Positions 1 through 11,078 of a stretch of DNA of 64,000 nt are shown piece by piece (positions within the stretch are counted from its first letter, which is position 1; every line of letters starts with the position of its first letter). The DNA comes from Lucinisca nassula. Lineage: Eukaryota; Mollusca; Bivalvia; Lucinida; Lucinidae. The stretch covers positions 198,727,644 through 198,791,643 of the forward strand of contig OY757011.1 of NCBI GenBank assembly GCA_963580285.1, read 5' to 3'. The notes beneath the pieces were generated by a model, which did no database searches, was not told the origin of the DNA, and saw only the letters and a program-made list of their open reading frames with translations. The position numbers and the translations under genes were made by a program.

Positions 1-339
1 GGATGGTATTATTATGAATGATTAATGAAATAATTGAGAGAGTAGTTTTCCAAAGAAGTTGCTGGCAAGTCTAACTTCGCGCGACAAAAGACGTTACGTC
101 AGCGTTATAAATGACGTCAGTAACGTCCCCGTCACACATGAACGGGCTATGCGTCAATTAGAACACATTTCAGTATTGTTCAGTTATCTGACAAAGATAA
201 AATTGAAATTAGAGTTAGATTTGAAGAAAAAAGTAGTCCCAAACAGTGAAAAATAAAAAATCGTATTTTCACTGTTTGAAACAGTGAAAATATCGATTTA
301 TATTTCACTGATAAATCTCTATCATTCATTGAAAAGCAT
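1..339. other. No gene recognised; short palindrome
   Basis: A 65-codon open frame (59-256, +) is present but matches no family I know and has no clear exon signals. Positions 243-311 hold a small inverted repeat built on TTTCACTGTTT. A TGACGTCA (CRE-like) octamer lies near 113. Confidence 0.3.
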
Positions 340-625
340 GTAAGAAACGAGGTTTGACGTCCCCGTGAAGACTATTTAGATCATTTTTGAGACGCTACTT
401 CCAATTTTGTGGGACTTTTACCCGACATTGAGATGAAATGACATTTCAAGCCCCGCCGCCCAATGAAACCAATAGGCTTATATGCACTGGACGGTCTTAC
501 TATCACTACTTTAGCTTGGCAGGCTAAGTCCTTCTAACCAGCTTACCAGTACTTATGTGTGGTCAGTACCAGCTCTGCGCCATGCAGCCCAATCTGTTTC
601 TCCAAGCCCCGACGGGCGGAGACGA
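340..625 (+). repeat. Interspersed repeat family B
   Basis: About 290 bp matching copies at 3612-3912, 18880-19182, 28490-28738 and 28741-29013. The head reads GTCCCCGTCAACACT (degenerate here), the middle CCCGACATTGAGATGAAATG, and the tail is an AAGCCCC...GGGCGG hairpin-like end. No coding capacity is seen; the mobilising machinery is unknown. Confidence 0.75.
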
Positions 626-648
626 ATATGGTCAATGTCCGGTAACAG

Positions 649-777
649 GACACTTCGGCCCCACTACCACCTCGGCCCCTAGAAACTTGGCCCCAAAACC
701 ACCTCGGCCCCACATAAATCTGAAACCCTAGACGGGTCGGACCCTAGGGGCCGACGTGGTAGTGGGGCCGAAGTGTC
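649..777. repeat. Foldback (snapback) repeat
   Basis: Two arms of about 34 bp, 649-682 and 744-777, are near-perfect reverse complements (GACACTTCGGCCCCACTACC against GGTAGTGGGGCCGAAGTGTC). The spacer also carries GGCCCC motifs. No coding potential. Confidence 0.7.
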
Positions 778-835
778 TGGAAATCTTACTCCCCCGGTTA
801 ATAAATAAAGAAAGGCGTTTGTTGATTTGTTGAAG

Positions 836-950
836 TAAAACGTCCCCGTCAACACTACTTAGGTCATTTTGGAGACGTTGCTTCCAATTGTGTTGGATAT
901 TTAGCCGACATTGAGATGAAATGACATCTCAATCCCTGCTGTCAAATGAA
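836..950 (+). repeat. Family B repeat, head fragment
   Basis: This is the first about 110 bp of family B: the GTCCCCGTCAACACT head and the ACATTGAGATGAAATGACAT middle. The tail is missing. Confidence 0.6.
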
Positions 951-1479
951 AGCAATTGTTTGTTGTTGTTGGTTTTTGTATTGGCGCTTAACGGCCAAGT
1001 CAGCACTAGTTTAGGTCATTTTTGAGCCTCCACACTTTTTCTGGGCAGGCTTATACTTAAGGTGTTAACCAGTACAATGCACATTCTTTCGCCAGAAATA
1101 CCAAATGAAAGCAATAGGTTAATGTACATGGACTTTCCAACTCGCAGCACTGTAGGCGAGCAGGAAGTTAAAGAAAACAAAATTCCACCACTCCCTAAAT
1201 ATTACTTCCTTACTTTATGGGCCAGGCCAGAACAAAACTTACAAAATGACGAATGCAAGCAGCGAAGACTACGACCAGTCCGTGAACATGTATGTGCACA
1301 TACTGATCAGAGTAGGAACGAGTCTGGTCCATGTCTGCTTACCAATGACTGGTAACGAAAGACTACCGAGACATGGTCTATATGGAAACTGACCTAAGTC
1401 ACGGTATTTGCGTGGACAGTCTGGAATAGTGTTTAACACGAATCACTTGATGCCTGATACTTTTCCTGTTTCTAGTCCA
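951..1479. other. No feature recognised
   Basis: A 97-codon frame (1062-1355, +) exists but shows no domain, exon signal or protein-like composition that I can defend. Confidence 0.3.
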
Positions 1480-1700
1480 AATATAGATGACGGGTGCTCG
1501 TAAGAATGGCCTTGATGAGGCGGTTCTAACGAGAACCCACAATCTAAAACCCTCTCATTCGAATCGCCTCAACGAGGCAGTTCTAACAAGTACCCACAGT
1601 TTATATTTTTGAGCAAAAATAAGGTGAATAATGAATACATTTACACACTTAAACGCCATTAAGTGGTTTTATAAAGGGGTGTTAATTACACGGACTAAAA
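1480..1700. mobile_element. Family A MITE, degenerate, two cores
   Basis: Two decayed copies of the palindromic core (CTCGTAAG...GGCGGTTCTAACGAG and GAATCGCCTC...) lie back to back, followed by the GAGCAAAAATAAGG arm. The terminal repeats are not intact. Confidence 0.55.
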
Positions 1701-2734
1701 AAGTGGATTTTTTTGTCGCGTCTTTAGCGAGAACAAAGCGAGAAAGTTGTCGAGACGAAGCTCCGCCAACTTCTCGTAAAGGAGACATCCGACAGATGCT
1801 CTTGTGAGATGGACTTTTGACAACTTCTGATTTTTTTATCAATGAAAACTGAGTCCAATTCTGTCACCCACACTATCGAATTGTAAACAAATGACTGACT
1901 AATATCTAGTCCGACAAGGAATTCCTGGCAGTTACGTCATAATTGGTTTACTCGAATATTCATATGATATGGCCTTTACTTGAAACCTAGGACTAAGGTT
2001 ATTTACATACCGCCAAAGCTTTGTGGATTTCGTGGCCGAGAGAGTAGAGGGGTTATTCTAAAGACTTAGAGGTGGCTCTTTCGAAACCCACCTGTCGAAT
2101 GATTTTTTATTTATTTATTTATTTATTTTTTTTTTTTTTACCTCCTAATACAGACACACAGGACATGTGAAATTTGCTTAACTCATGTGGCATGTTAAAC
2201 TGGATCATTACGACTTGTACAGAACATATTTCTTGTTCATTTTCAAGCACATAACACTTGACTGCATAAAACTTGTTTATGAGAAATAAAGATGAAAAAA
2301 GTGAAATAGAAAAAAAAATTATATACAAAATTTACTATAGATTTTAAACCAGTTAAATATAAAAATATGAAACAATAAACATTTAATTTACTATGAAAGG
2401 ATAAAAATATATATATTAAGAACACCCAATCAGTGAGATTCGAACTCGGACCGTCAGTGTGAGGCAGCGTTGACATCCCCTGGGCCGTTGTGACTGCTGT
2501 ATAATCAGGGGGCGTGTCATGTTCATACGATTAACCCAAGTGCAAATTTATACTGGAAAATCCTTTCTTTTTTTAGCTTTGTCATTGATTTGACGTCACT
2601 GCCAGCCCTAGTTTGTTTACCAGTATATATGGATATATCCCGTGCAGCTATCGAAGTGTTCGTTGTATAAATCATTAGAGTGTAGACGGTCAAAAACATT
2701 AAATATGCGTTGTTTTATTCGGCAAACCATTTGG
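1701..2734. other. Non-coding; TTTA microsatellite
   Basis: No gene is seen. A short (TTTA)n and poly-T tract lies at 2106-2140. Positions 1741-1785 look like a reverse-oriented relative of 3187-3230. Confidence 0.35.
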
Positions 2735-2976
2735 GCCCCGTCAAGCGATTTTGGTACTTATCGCCTATGCGAGCAGCGAAGGTTCAGGCCAGCCTGCGCA
2801 TCCGCGCAGTCTCGCCAGATCCTTCTTTGCTCGCTCATACAAGCAATGAATCAAGAGGAACCTTCAGACAGAAAGCCATATCCCTGGCCCCTGTGAATGG
2901 CTGGGCATGCGCAGTTAAAATTTGTCATGACGGAATGCTCGAAGACACAAATTCGCTTGGCGGGGCTCATTTACAA
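2735..2976 (+). mobile_element. Family D MITE (about 240 bp)
   Basis: Nearly identical in layout to 13815-14054. The ends are inverted repeats: CCCCGTCAAGCGATTTTGG on the left and ATTCGCTTGGCGGGGCTCAT on the right. Overlapping frames at 2642-3183 are this repeat and its flank, not a gene. No transposase is encoded. Confidence 0.75.
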
Positions 2977-3024
2977 AGGCAATACAGATCATACTACACC
3001 AGTAATTGCGATTTTCTGTTTCAC

Positions 3025-3260
3025 TCTGTAAACATGCAGGATGTTGGAATGACCCACATGATTATCAGTCAAGCACTGAACAGACGAGAAAACCCCAAAC
3101 CACGCCGTCAAGGAGGGACCAATGGAAATAGAAAATTTCACGCAATCTTGAAATTTCAGCTCACACCAATTAGGGTCACATAACGTTTATGAGAAGTTGA
3201 CGGAGCTCCTCCTTTGCAACTTTCCCGCTGGGCGTGTTGGTCAAAAAATCAAAAAGTTGT
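3025..3260 (+). repeat. Dispersed repeat shared with window end
   Basis: Shares several blocks in order with 63785-64000: GAATGACCCACATGATTAT, CACTGAACAGAC, and a CAACTTTCCCGCTGGGCGTG block. Divergent, non-coding, class unknown. Confidence 0.5.
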
Positions 3261-3351
3261 TACCGTAAAACGCGGCAAAATAGATAAAAAAAATCATTTT
3301 TTGTACATTTGATCTAAATCTAATTCATTGCTTTTTTATTTCTTGCTTTAC

Positions 3352-3505
3352 ATTACGAAAACACGCCTATACAAATACAATGCAATCTTTATCGCCGAAA
3401 AGATGTAAATTTTAGGATGAAATATTGTAATATTTTTCTTATTTCTGCTCAAAATATAGATTGTGGGTACTGACTCGTTAGAACCGCCTCATCAAGGCGT
3501 TCTGT
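3352..3505 (+). mobile_element. Family A MITE, 3'-truncated
   Basis: Starts with the family end CATTACGAAAACACGCCTAT and runs to the middle of the palindromic core, where it breaks off. A family F half-arm (CTGGGTCTACACAGTTTGC) follows at 3515-3537. Confidence 0.75.
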
Positions 3506-3611
3506 GGCGTCTCATCTGGGTCTACACAGTTTGCTCATGCCTGTCTGTTCAAATATGCATATGGTAAAGTGCAACATATGGCAAGAGTCATGTTCAGACA
3601 GAAAGCCAGAC

Positions 3612-3912
3612 ATGTTTTTGTTTGTTTGATTTGAGGTTTAACGTCCCCGTCAACACTGTAAAGGTCATTTTGGAGACGTTGCTTCCAATTTTGTGGGACT
3701 TTTACCCGACATTGAGATGAAATGACATCTCAAGCCCTGTCGCCCAATGAAGCCAATAGGGTTTATTAGCATGGTTATTAGCACTGCGGTTCCTGGACAA
3801 GCTTAGATCCTCTAAGCGGTTTACCAGTACTAGTGTGCGGGCTGGATTCAGCTCTGCGTGGAAGCATTGTGCAGCCCATATATTTCTTCAAGCCCCTATG
3901 GGCGGGGGCGGA
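3612..3912 (+). repeat. Family B repeat, near full length
   Basis: Carries the head GTTTAACGTCCCCGTCAACA, the middle CATTGAGATGAAATGACATC and the tail CCCCTATGGGCGGGGGC. One of the better copies for defining the family ends. Confidence 0.8.
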
Positions 3913-4395
3913 AGCCAGACATGCAAAAGTATGACAAAAACTTCAGCGATTACTAATCGATTATCGATCGCAATAACATGGCTGATAATCGATTATCTTT
4001 TCAGCTCCGATTAGCCAGTCCTTCACAAAAGTGTTTCAACACGAATTACTTAAAGTTCAGCCTTCTCTCTGGATTAGCCATCCATCAGAGCGTTAAGTAC
4101 TTTGATTTTCTTTCTGTTTGCACCAGGAAGTTGCTTATCATTGCTCAATAGATCATTATGCTACCCGCCGTCACAGTGGGCACACATGTCTCAATTTTTT
4201 GCATGAATAATAAAACAACGGATACTGCGAAAAGAAGTGAGCTGAATAGTTTAACTTGATGTTATACAACATTGTGATTGACTGCATTTCAGCCGGTCAG
4301 TACTTTATTTTACAATATTTTTATTTTAACAGCTGTAACTAAGTGAGATAACATTATAATAAGGCAATGCATTACGACAACAGATCCGTTTGACA

Positions 4396-4545
4396 TTTTT
4401 TTTTTTTTTTTGGGGGGGGGGGGGGGGGGGTTTGGTTTTACAGCCCTTTCAAGATTCTTTCACTCATATCGAGCCGATCGTTTATCAGAGGTGGGCGAAA
4501 ACCGGAGTACCCGGGGAAAAACCACCTTACCTTCCGTTGTATCCG
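4396..4545 (-). mobile_element. tRNA-derived SINE-2, 3' half, reversed
   Basis: The reverse complement matches the tail of the SINE at 56682-56905. The poly-A tail appears as poly-T at 4396-4412, followed by a G run. The tRNA-like head is missing, as expected of a 5'-truncated copy. Confidence 0.65.
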
Positions 4546-4569
4546 TTTGACATAGTGCATCATTTCCGA

Positions 4570-4870
4570 AAAGTGTTTTTTTTTTCTGGTGAAAATTTCT
4601 GATATTTTTCTTAATAATTGTCCAGACATAGGTTGTGGGTGCTCATTAAGGCGGTTCTAACGAGTACTTATAATCTATGACATGGCATCATATTAACAAG
4701 TCTGTGCAATGAACACCCCTCTAAACACAAAAGTGGGGGTTTACGAGGGTGTTCACTATTTTTCTAAGTTTTGCTGAAAACCAGACTGTTGGTACCCGTT
4801 AGAACCGCCTCATTGAGGCGGTTCTAACGAGTACCAACAAAACTATATTCGGACCAGAAATGAGAAAATA
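4570..4870. mobile_element. Two family A MITE remnants in tandem
   Basis: The first (4570-4680) has lost half of its palindromic core. The second (4690-4870) has a complete core and flanking AAAGTGGGGGTTTACGAGGG, the segment that resembles the minisatellite just downstream. Confidence 0.65.
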
Positions 4871-4954
4871 CCAAACACTCTTATCATTGTAGTGCAAGGA
4901 TATCTTATCGTAATAGGAATAACGCGTAGCCGTGTAAGTCCCCATTTACCCACA

Positions 4955-5195
4955 TAAGGTGATGTTTACAGGGTGTACATAAAGTGATGTTTACAGGGGT
5001 GTACATAAAGTGATGTTTACAGGGGTGTAAAAAAAGTGATGTTTACAGGGGTGTACATAATGTGGTGTTTACAGGGGTGTACAAAAAGTGATGTTTACAG
5101 GGGTGTACATAAAGTGGTGTTTACAGGGGTGTACATAAAGTGATGTTTACAGGGGTGTACATAAAGTGATATTTACAGGGGTGTTCATTACATGG
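4955..5195 (+). repeat. 26-bp minisatellite, about 9 units
   Basis: The unit is about TGTACATAAAGTGATGTTTA plus CAGGGG, repeated nine times with single-base variants. It resembles the family A segment that reads TTTACAGGGG before the core, so it is probably a local expansion of a MITE piece. Confidence 0.85.
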
Positions 5196-5334
5196 TGTGT
5201 TGACGCGATTGCAATGTTAGGTCAGTTTAAACATTTGTATTCAAAAAGTAAAATGGAAAAATGAGAAACGACGAGCGATAGCTTAATTACATGTATATGT
5301 TTTTGCCGAGCAATAACTTATCATATGTTTTATA

Positions 5335-5582
5335 AGAGGGGCGCTCAGCGATTACTTATTATATATGCGCGCTCATCGATTACATATTATATGCGCGCGC
5401 TCAGCGATTACTTATTATAATTACGTATTTGCTCGGCTCGACTATTACTGACATGTATCATCCGTTAGGGGTCGCACATTGGTAATTATATGTGTGCGCT
5501 CAGTGATTATTTATTATATGTATGCGCTCAAAGATTACTCATTATATGCGTCCGCTCAGCGATTATCAAAATGCGTTCGCTA
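5335..5582 (+). repeat. Degenerate GCGCTCAGCGATTACTTATT tandem array, part 1
   Basis: Units of about 28-32 bp built on GCTCAGCGATTACTTATTAT. The array is interrupted at about 5583 and resumes at 6263 with the same units. Confidence 0.7.
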
Positions 5583-6262
5583 ATGCCAGGGTCACAAATT
5601 CGGCGTACTCCGGCCGAGCTGTCCTAGAAGGGGTCGGAAGCGGGTGTCTGGCTCGGTTTTGGTAAAAAGTATGCCGTGCGGGGCCTGGAGGGACATCCTC
5701 CTGGAATCGGGCGTTGTCTGCCAGATTTTTGAGGGAAAGCATCAGCGTATACGCCGGGTGGAAATCGCTCGGTACACTGCAGGTTACCGACCGTACGCCG
5801 GCCGTATACCTGGCCATTGCTACTAGCCGGCCGAGCATCGGTCGATGTTCCGCAGATGTCCGCCCAGATCCCGGCCGGGCATGGCCCGTCGCCGGAAGAG
5901 GGACGGGTTTACACCCGCCGGAATTATCCAGTTGTCCAGGGGTATATAAACTGCATCTGATTCTTAGCCTTCTTGGCTTTACCACTTGGTGGCATAATGT
6001 TGCAATTTAAAACAAAAAGTTATCATACGTTTACAATGCTCCCTACTGGTCTGCTAGAAACTGGCACGCATCGGAGATCGGGCCCTTATCTAGTCGAGTG
6101 TCAATCAAAGGGACAAACCGGTCGGCGATCGAGCGGCGACAGCCGAAACAGGATTCGGACCGGACTCCAGCTCCAACCGGCCGGACTCTAGCCCGATTTC
6201 ACCACAAATCCGTCGCCAAATAGCCGGGCAGGGCTCGAATAGTGATTTGTGATCTAGGCTTA
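5583..6262. mobile_element. GC-rich insertion in the tandem array
   Basis: The base composition is clearly more GC-rich than the surroundings. The left edge (AGGGTCACAAATTCGG) and right edge (reverse complement TAGATCACAAATCAC) look like imperfect inverted ends. Frames on both strands here are long because AT-rich stops are rare; no domain is recognised. Probably a non-autonomous DNA element. Confidence 0.45.
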
Positions 6263-6365
6263 AACGATTACTTATTATATGTGTGCGCTCAGAGATTACT
6301 CATTATATGCGTCCGCTCAGCGATTATAAAAATGTGTTCGCTAAGCGATTACTTATTATATGTGC
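6263..6365 (+). repeat. Degenerate tandem array, part 2
   Basis: The GCTCAGCGATTATAAAAATG and CTAAGCGATTACTTATTAT units continue the array that is broken at 5583. Confidence 0.65.
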
Positions 6366-6459
6366 CACTTGATGAGGAAACCTTCTTTTGCCGTTTACGA
6401 GATCAGTCTCCGCAATTCAATGGCGCAGTCCGATCAGCCCCTCAGTGTTTGCTGGGACG

Positions 6460-6720
6460 AGTGCTGTGGTGCAGTGGTAAAGCATCGGATTTGAGATAGA
6501 GAGGTAGCCGGTTCGATCCCCGCAAGCGCCAAGTGTTGTTTCCTTGAGCAAGAGACTTTTTCCACATTGCTAAGTACTGGTTCCTACCGAGGAAAAGAGG
6601 GCCACTTGGAAGATTAGTACTTGTACTAAATGTGTTTTCACAGGGTGGATAGACGGCTTAATTCTAGTCTTCGATGATAGTACATGCTCGAAGACAGCTT
6701 TATATTTGTGTAATAACCGT
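6460..6720 (+). mobile_element. tRNA-derived SINE-like element
   Basis: A tRNA-like head shows box A (GTGGTGCAGTGGTAAAGC) and box B (GGTTCGATCCCC) at 6470-6525. The acceptor stem does not pair, so this is not a working tRNA gene. A non-tRNA body follows. No second copy was found in the window. Confidence 0.5.
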
Positions 6721-6865
6721 GCCTTACAGCTGAGTTGGTATAGAGCATTATCCGTCTACGCGAAGAAACTATGGGTCAAAGGACACCCAAATGCAAATGC
6801 CCAGGCTGATCAGAGTATTCGCTGAGAGCAAATGTCCAAATATGCATTTCCTCTAAAAGCTACTT

Positions 6866-7112
6866 AAGGGGAATCGGAACACCTTCAGGGGAGGCAACTC
6901 TTGCAAAATTATGTTTTGTCTCCCATGTTAATAGGGGTCAACTCTTAAAGGAAATTATTTCCTCCTGAGGAGTAAAGTCTTTCCTTTAAGAGAAGATCCC
7001 TTTTTCAGTAGGGCAGGGCTTACAGAAAAGCGAAAAGAGAGTCCCGAAAGTTGTATCCCTTTGAAAAATGATGAAAAAAAAAAAAAACTGCCGGGTGTTC
7101 CCATTCCCCATA
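6866..7112. mobile_element. Family C MITE
   Basis: Ends are inverted repeats: TTAAGGGGAATCGGAACACC on the left and GGTGTTCCCATTCCCCATAA on the right. It contains CTTTCCTTTAAGAGAAGATC, the sequence amplified in the 20.7-25.8 kb satellite. Confidence 0.75.
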
Positions 7113-7120
7113 AACGATAT

Positions 7121-7155
<35 letters not shown>

Positions 7156-7160
7156 TTTTT
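7108..7160 (+). repeat. (TTTA)n microsatellite
   Basis: About a dozen TTTA units lie directly after the family C MITE. They create false open frames on the + strand. Confidence 0.9.
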
Positions 7161-7654
7161 TTGTTGTTCTTGTTGTTGTCAATGGAATCGGATATACTGT
7201 CAGGGGCGACAATTCTAACAACATTTTGGGGAGGGGTGGGGGTGGGGGGTGGGGGCTCTTTAAAAAGGTGTCTGCACATGTACATCTCCTTGAAAAACTT
7301 ACATGACGTACATGTCCTTTCCCACGTGCGGTTGGTTATCCTCGTTGTTTAAATGATGAAAAAATATTTTTTTTTAAATATTCAGATGTTAAAAAGTTTT
7401 TTATCCTTAAATGTAATCAATACTACTGTGACAATTTAAAAAAGTGTTTTTTTTTTTGTTTTTTTTTCAATAATAAAACAATGACATGCTGTCTTTTCTG
7501 AGCAAAAATAAAAACAGCCATAAAATTTATGTGACTCGTTGTCTATGTTGTCTTTAAGTTGTAAATAATCATTTTCAGTAAGTCAATCAAACGAGCCACA
7601 TGAAGTGTCAAGTCTGATCTTTCTGTGATATATAATCCGATTTGTAGTTGGCAC

Positions 7655-7882
7655 ATTAAAGGGAATGGGAACACCTTGCAGATAATTTCGCCATTTTTCA
7701 AAGGGAGATAACTTTCGGGACTTCCTGTTCGCTTTCCTATAAGCCCATTCCCGCTGAAAAAGGGGTCTACTCTTAAAGGAAAGAATTTGCTCCTATATTT
7801 AAGAGCTGACCCTTATTGACATGGGAGACAAAAATACTTTTGCAGGAATTGCCTCCCTTAAAGGTGTTCCCATTCCCCTTAA
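7655..7882. mobile_element. Family C MITE, near intact
   Basis: The inverted ends are AAGGGAATGGGAACACC and GGTGTTCCCATTCCCCTTAA. The interior has TCTACTCTTAAAGGAAAGAA and TTTGCTCCTATATTTAAGAG, one full unit of the later 35-bp satellite. This is the clearest source sequence for that array. Confidence 0.85.
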
Positions 7883-8440
7883 GTGTTGGGACAGATGACA
7901 CTTAAATTCATTTATCTGTTTTGTTTATGTTCTTTATCAACGTTGTTATTGATCATAAATTGTAGAAGTTTGTTCATAATAAAACCCTCCACAAATCCTA
8001 AAGCACCATTTTCTCTTCAAAATTGTTAAATTGCATTTTGAAGAAGTTTCTCCGACAGTATTATATCCTCAGAAGTGAGCCGTCAACACGTCAAACATCA
8101 ACTATACAGCCAAACATAGATTTAACATACCTATAAAATGCACCCTTCATGAAATTTAAAATGACAATACAACAAACTGCCAATGTTAAGATCACCATTG
8201 GAACTGTTCAAAAGTCGCCTTTAAGACCTAACAGTCATAAAGGCGATCTCTTGCAAGAAGACTTTTTGTGCGCAAACATAAAGATACAATAACGGAAATC
8301 AGAACATGTCTGGTTTTATCTGGCCTTAACAACGGAACTTCACTGTATTAAATAAATATGATATGCGATTGCCCTATATGTTGATTCACATTAACTCACA
8401 CATCACATTAACGAGCTCCATAATGGGCACTCTCTAACAC
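7883..8440. other. No feature recognised
   Basis: AT-rich sequence without a supported open frame or a repeat that I can match. Confidence 0.3.
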
Positions 8441-8715
8441 ATTACGAAAACACGCCTATGCAAATACATTGTAAACTTTACCGTAGAAAAACCTAAAATT
8501 TTTAGATGAAAAATTGTAATATTTTATTTATTTCTGCTCAAAATCTAGATTGCGGGTACTCGTTAGAACCGCCCCATCGAGGCGGTTCTAACGAGGCCCC
8601 ACAATCTAGATTTTAGAGCAGAAATAAGAAAAATAAGGTTTACCCCTGTAAACCCCAGTTTTTCTATATAAAAGTGGGGTTCGAGGGGATCAAAAGGTGT
8701 GTTTTCGGGATGATG
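8441..8715. mobile_element. Family A MITE, near full length
   Basis: Runs from CATTACGAAAACACGCCTAT to GTGTGTTTTCGGGATGATG, with the palindromic core near 8560-8605. It includes the paired AAAACTGGGG/GGGGTTCGAG segment. Non-coding. Confidence 0.85.
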
Positions 8716-8719
8716 TAAA

Positions 8720-8960
8720 ACAGAAGTGAAGGCAATGATCAGGAATCATTGTAAGTACCTTGCACCTCCCATTCATTTAATGCAAACGCCACAAGCGGAA
8801 AGGGAAAATGACAGTTACTTTGCCACAAAATGGTCAAACGGCTGTCCAAAAGAAAAATACATTAGCAAAACATACATGCAGCCGCCTTGAAAAAGTGAGG
8901 CTTAAATAGATTTTACGATCCTCGTCCTTGGTTTATCGTGCACGGTTTAGATTAATAATG
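8720..8960 (-). repeat. Family H repeat
   Basis: Starts at AGAAGTGAAGGCAATGATCA, followed by GAAAGGGAAAATGACAGTTA and TTTTACGATCCTCG blocks, like 48480-48790 and the right arm at 58172-58444. Confidence 0.65.
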
Positions 8961-9290
8961 TGTTCAGTCCACATGGTCGATTTCTAACTCACCGAGAACA
9001 TAAAAATTAAATGAATACGAGATAAAACCACGACGAGGAACCGATTGAAATGTTGGAGCAAAAGAAAGCCAGCTGTTAGACACCGCTGGGCCCGACCAGA
9101 GACAGACAATCAGGCACGTAGTGACATTACTTAACAAAGTTGAAGTAAGCCTCAAGGCCGGAGCCGTCATAGAGTCTGAGGTCCGACCCGACAGCGAAGC
9201 AAAGTTGCTCACTTTGACTTGTCAATTACCATGTATATAGTATGTTGTGTATATAACATTAATGTTTTATCCAATCTTTTTATATAAAAG

Positions 9291-9605
9291 CATTACGCAA
9301 ACACGCCTATACAAATACATTGCGACCTTTATCGCCGAAAAAAATAAAATTTTAAGATGACAAATTGTGATATGTTTCTGATTTCTGCTCAAAATATAGA
9401 TCGTGGGCACTCGTTAGAACCGCCTCATCGAGGCAGTTCTAGCGAGTACCCACAATCTATATTTTAGATAAGGCGGTTCTAACGAGTACCCACAATCTAT
9501 ATTTTAGAGCAGAAATAAGAAAAATAAGGTATACCCCCGAAACCCCAGTTTTACTATATTAAAGTGGGGTTCAAGGGGGTCAAAATTTTATAGGCGTGTT
9601 TTCGT
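9291..9605. mobile_element. Family A MITE with duplicated half-core
   Basis: The ends are CATTACGCAAACACGCCTAT and ATAGGCGTGTTTTCGTG. The right half of the core (GGCGGTTCTAACGAGTACCC) appears twice, about 45 bp apart, which suggests slippage in the hairpin. Confidence 0.8.
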
Positions 9606-9972
9606 GTTGATGCTTTTATAAAATTGGTTACTGAAATTATTGCAAACAAATGGTGTTCTGTATTCATATACTAAGTCACCATAAAGTTCAGGATCAGATA
9701 GACCTTGTTGCAAAGGAGATTTAAGTACAACATTTAATTTTGAAACTTATATAAAACTTAGATATGGCTTTGCGTAGTCTATGATACCGATAACCCTGGT
9801 GAAGAAGTTAAGCAATTAATGATATATTAGTGATGTTTGAAGTCAGTTACATGACCAGACACTCTGGCAAACAGAATTAAGTGCGATATATAGACACCGT
9901 AGGATGCCGCACGGGTTATATCACCATTACAAAAAAAAAGGAAAACTCACAATCTCAAAATCAAAATCGTAT
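9606..9972. other. No feature recognised
   Basis: AT-rich, no supported open frame. Confidence 0.3.
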
Positions 9973-11078
9973 TGCACGACCCGCAGAAAAAACGACCGAC
10001 TGAAGTCGGTTGATTTCTAAGAGTGCCCTAAAATCACCGTGTCATTCTGTCATACTGTCAGTCTGTCATTCTGTCATTCTGTCAGTCTGTCTGTCCGTCC
10101 GTAACCCATTTGTGAAAATTGGTGATAGTGACTAACCGCTTGGAATATTTAAACATTTTTTTGGCATACTGATAGATATTAATGAGATCTAACCAATGAA
10201 CTTGCGAAATTTTACATTCCATTTTGTATAGCCTCGCCGAGGCGAAAAATGTGAAAATTTTCGAACTGCTTCTCCTCGGAAACCGTTGGGCCGATTGAAG
10301 TCAAATTTCATATGGAGCCTCTATGGGATGGGGGAAACCAAAATTTGCTCATGGGGTCCAGGTCACATGACCAAAATGGCCACCAAGCCATATATGGTCT
10401 GTCTGTCTGTCCGTCCGTCCGTAACCCGTTTGTGAAAATTGGTGATAGTGACTTAACCGCTTGGAATATTTAAAATTTTTTGGCATAGTGATAGATATCA
10501 ATGAGATCTAACCAATGAACTTGCGAAATATTACATTCCATTTAGTATAGCCTCGCCGAGGCGAAAAATGTGAAAATTTTCGAACCGCTTCTTCTCGGAA
10601 ACCGTTGGGCCGATTGAAGTCAAATTTCATATGGAGCCTCTATGGGATAGGGAAACAAAAATTTGCTCATGCGGTCCAGGTCACATGACCAAAATGGCCG
10701 CCAAGCCATATATGGTAAAAACCCTTCAAAATAGTCTTCTCCAGAACCACTGGGCAGATTTCCAGGAAACTTGATAAATAATATCTGGGACATAGGCCTA
10801 TCATAAATTGCTTAAATAGTGACCCTGGGTTGGCCTTGACCTTCTTTGTGCCTAGGTCAAACTTTGACACATATGCTTTTGTATTGGAAAAGGGAGAATG
10901 CATTTTATCCTGCAAACGATTCAGAATACAGTACTAAAGTATAAGATATATTTTTGCTCCTTACGATAAGGCGCATTTATTGGGGGGAACCGTTTTAGGT
11001 CCAGGTCACATGACCAAAATGGCCGCCATACCCATATATGGTAACACTCATAAAGCTAAAAGCATCCGGCGGGTCGTG
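9973..11078. mobile_element. Family J element with tandem core
   Basis: Bounded by GCACGACCCGC at 9974 and its reverse complement GCGGGTCGTGC at about 11067. The left end has a hairpin (ACCGACTGAAGTCGGT). Inside are GTCTGTCC-rich tracts and two copies of an about 315-bp unit, the second near 10400-10720, each ending near GACCAAAATGGCC. Non-coding. The layout recalls Helentron-derived or 'pearl'-type bivalve elements; that assignment is inference. Confidence 0.65.

Noticed and set aside
1062..1355. 97-codon plus frame
   Set aside because: No recognisable domain, splice context or repeat relationship that would support it.
2710..3183. 157-codon open frame
   Set aside because: Lies over family D MITE and a dispersed repeat; the same frame recurs at 13813-14070 in the second MITE copy.
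5566..5985. 139-codon minus frame in the GC-rich block
   Set aside because: Long frames on both strands reflect high GC; no domain and no start or splice context.
6465..6532. tRNA gene
   Set aside because: Box A and box B are present but the acceptor stem does not pair and a SINE-like body follows.
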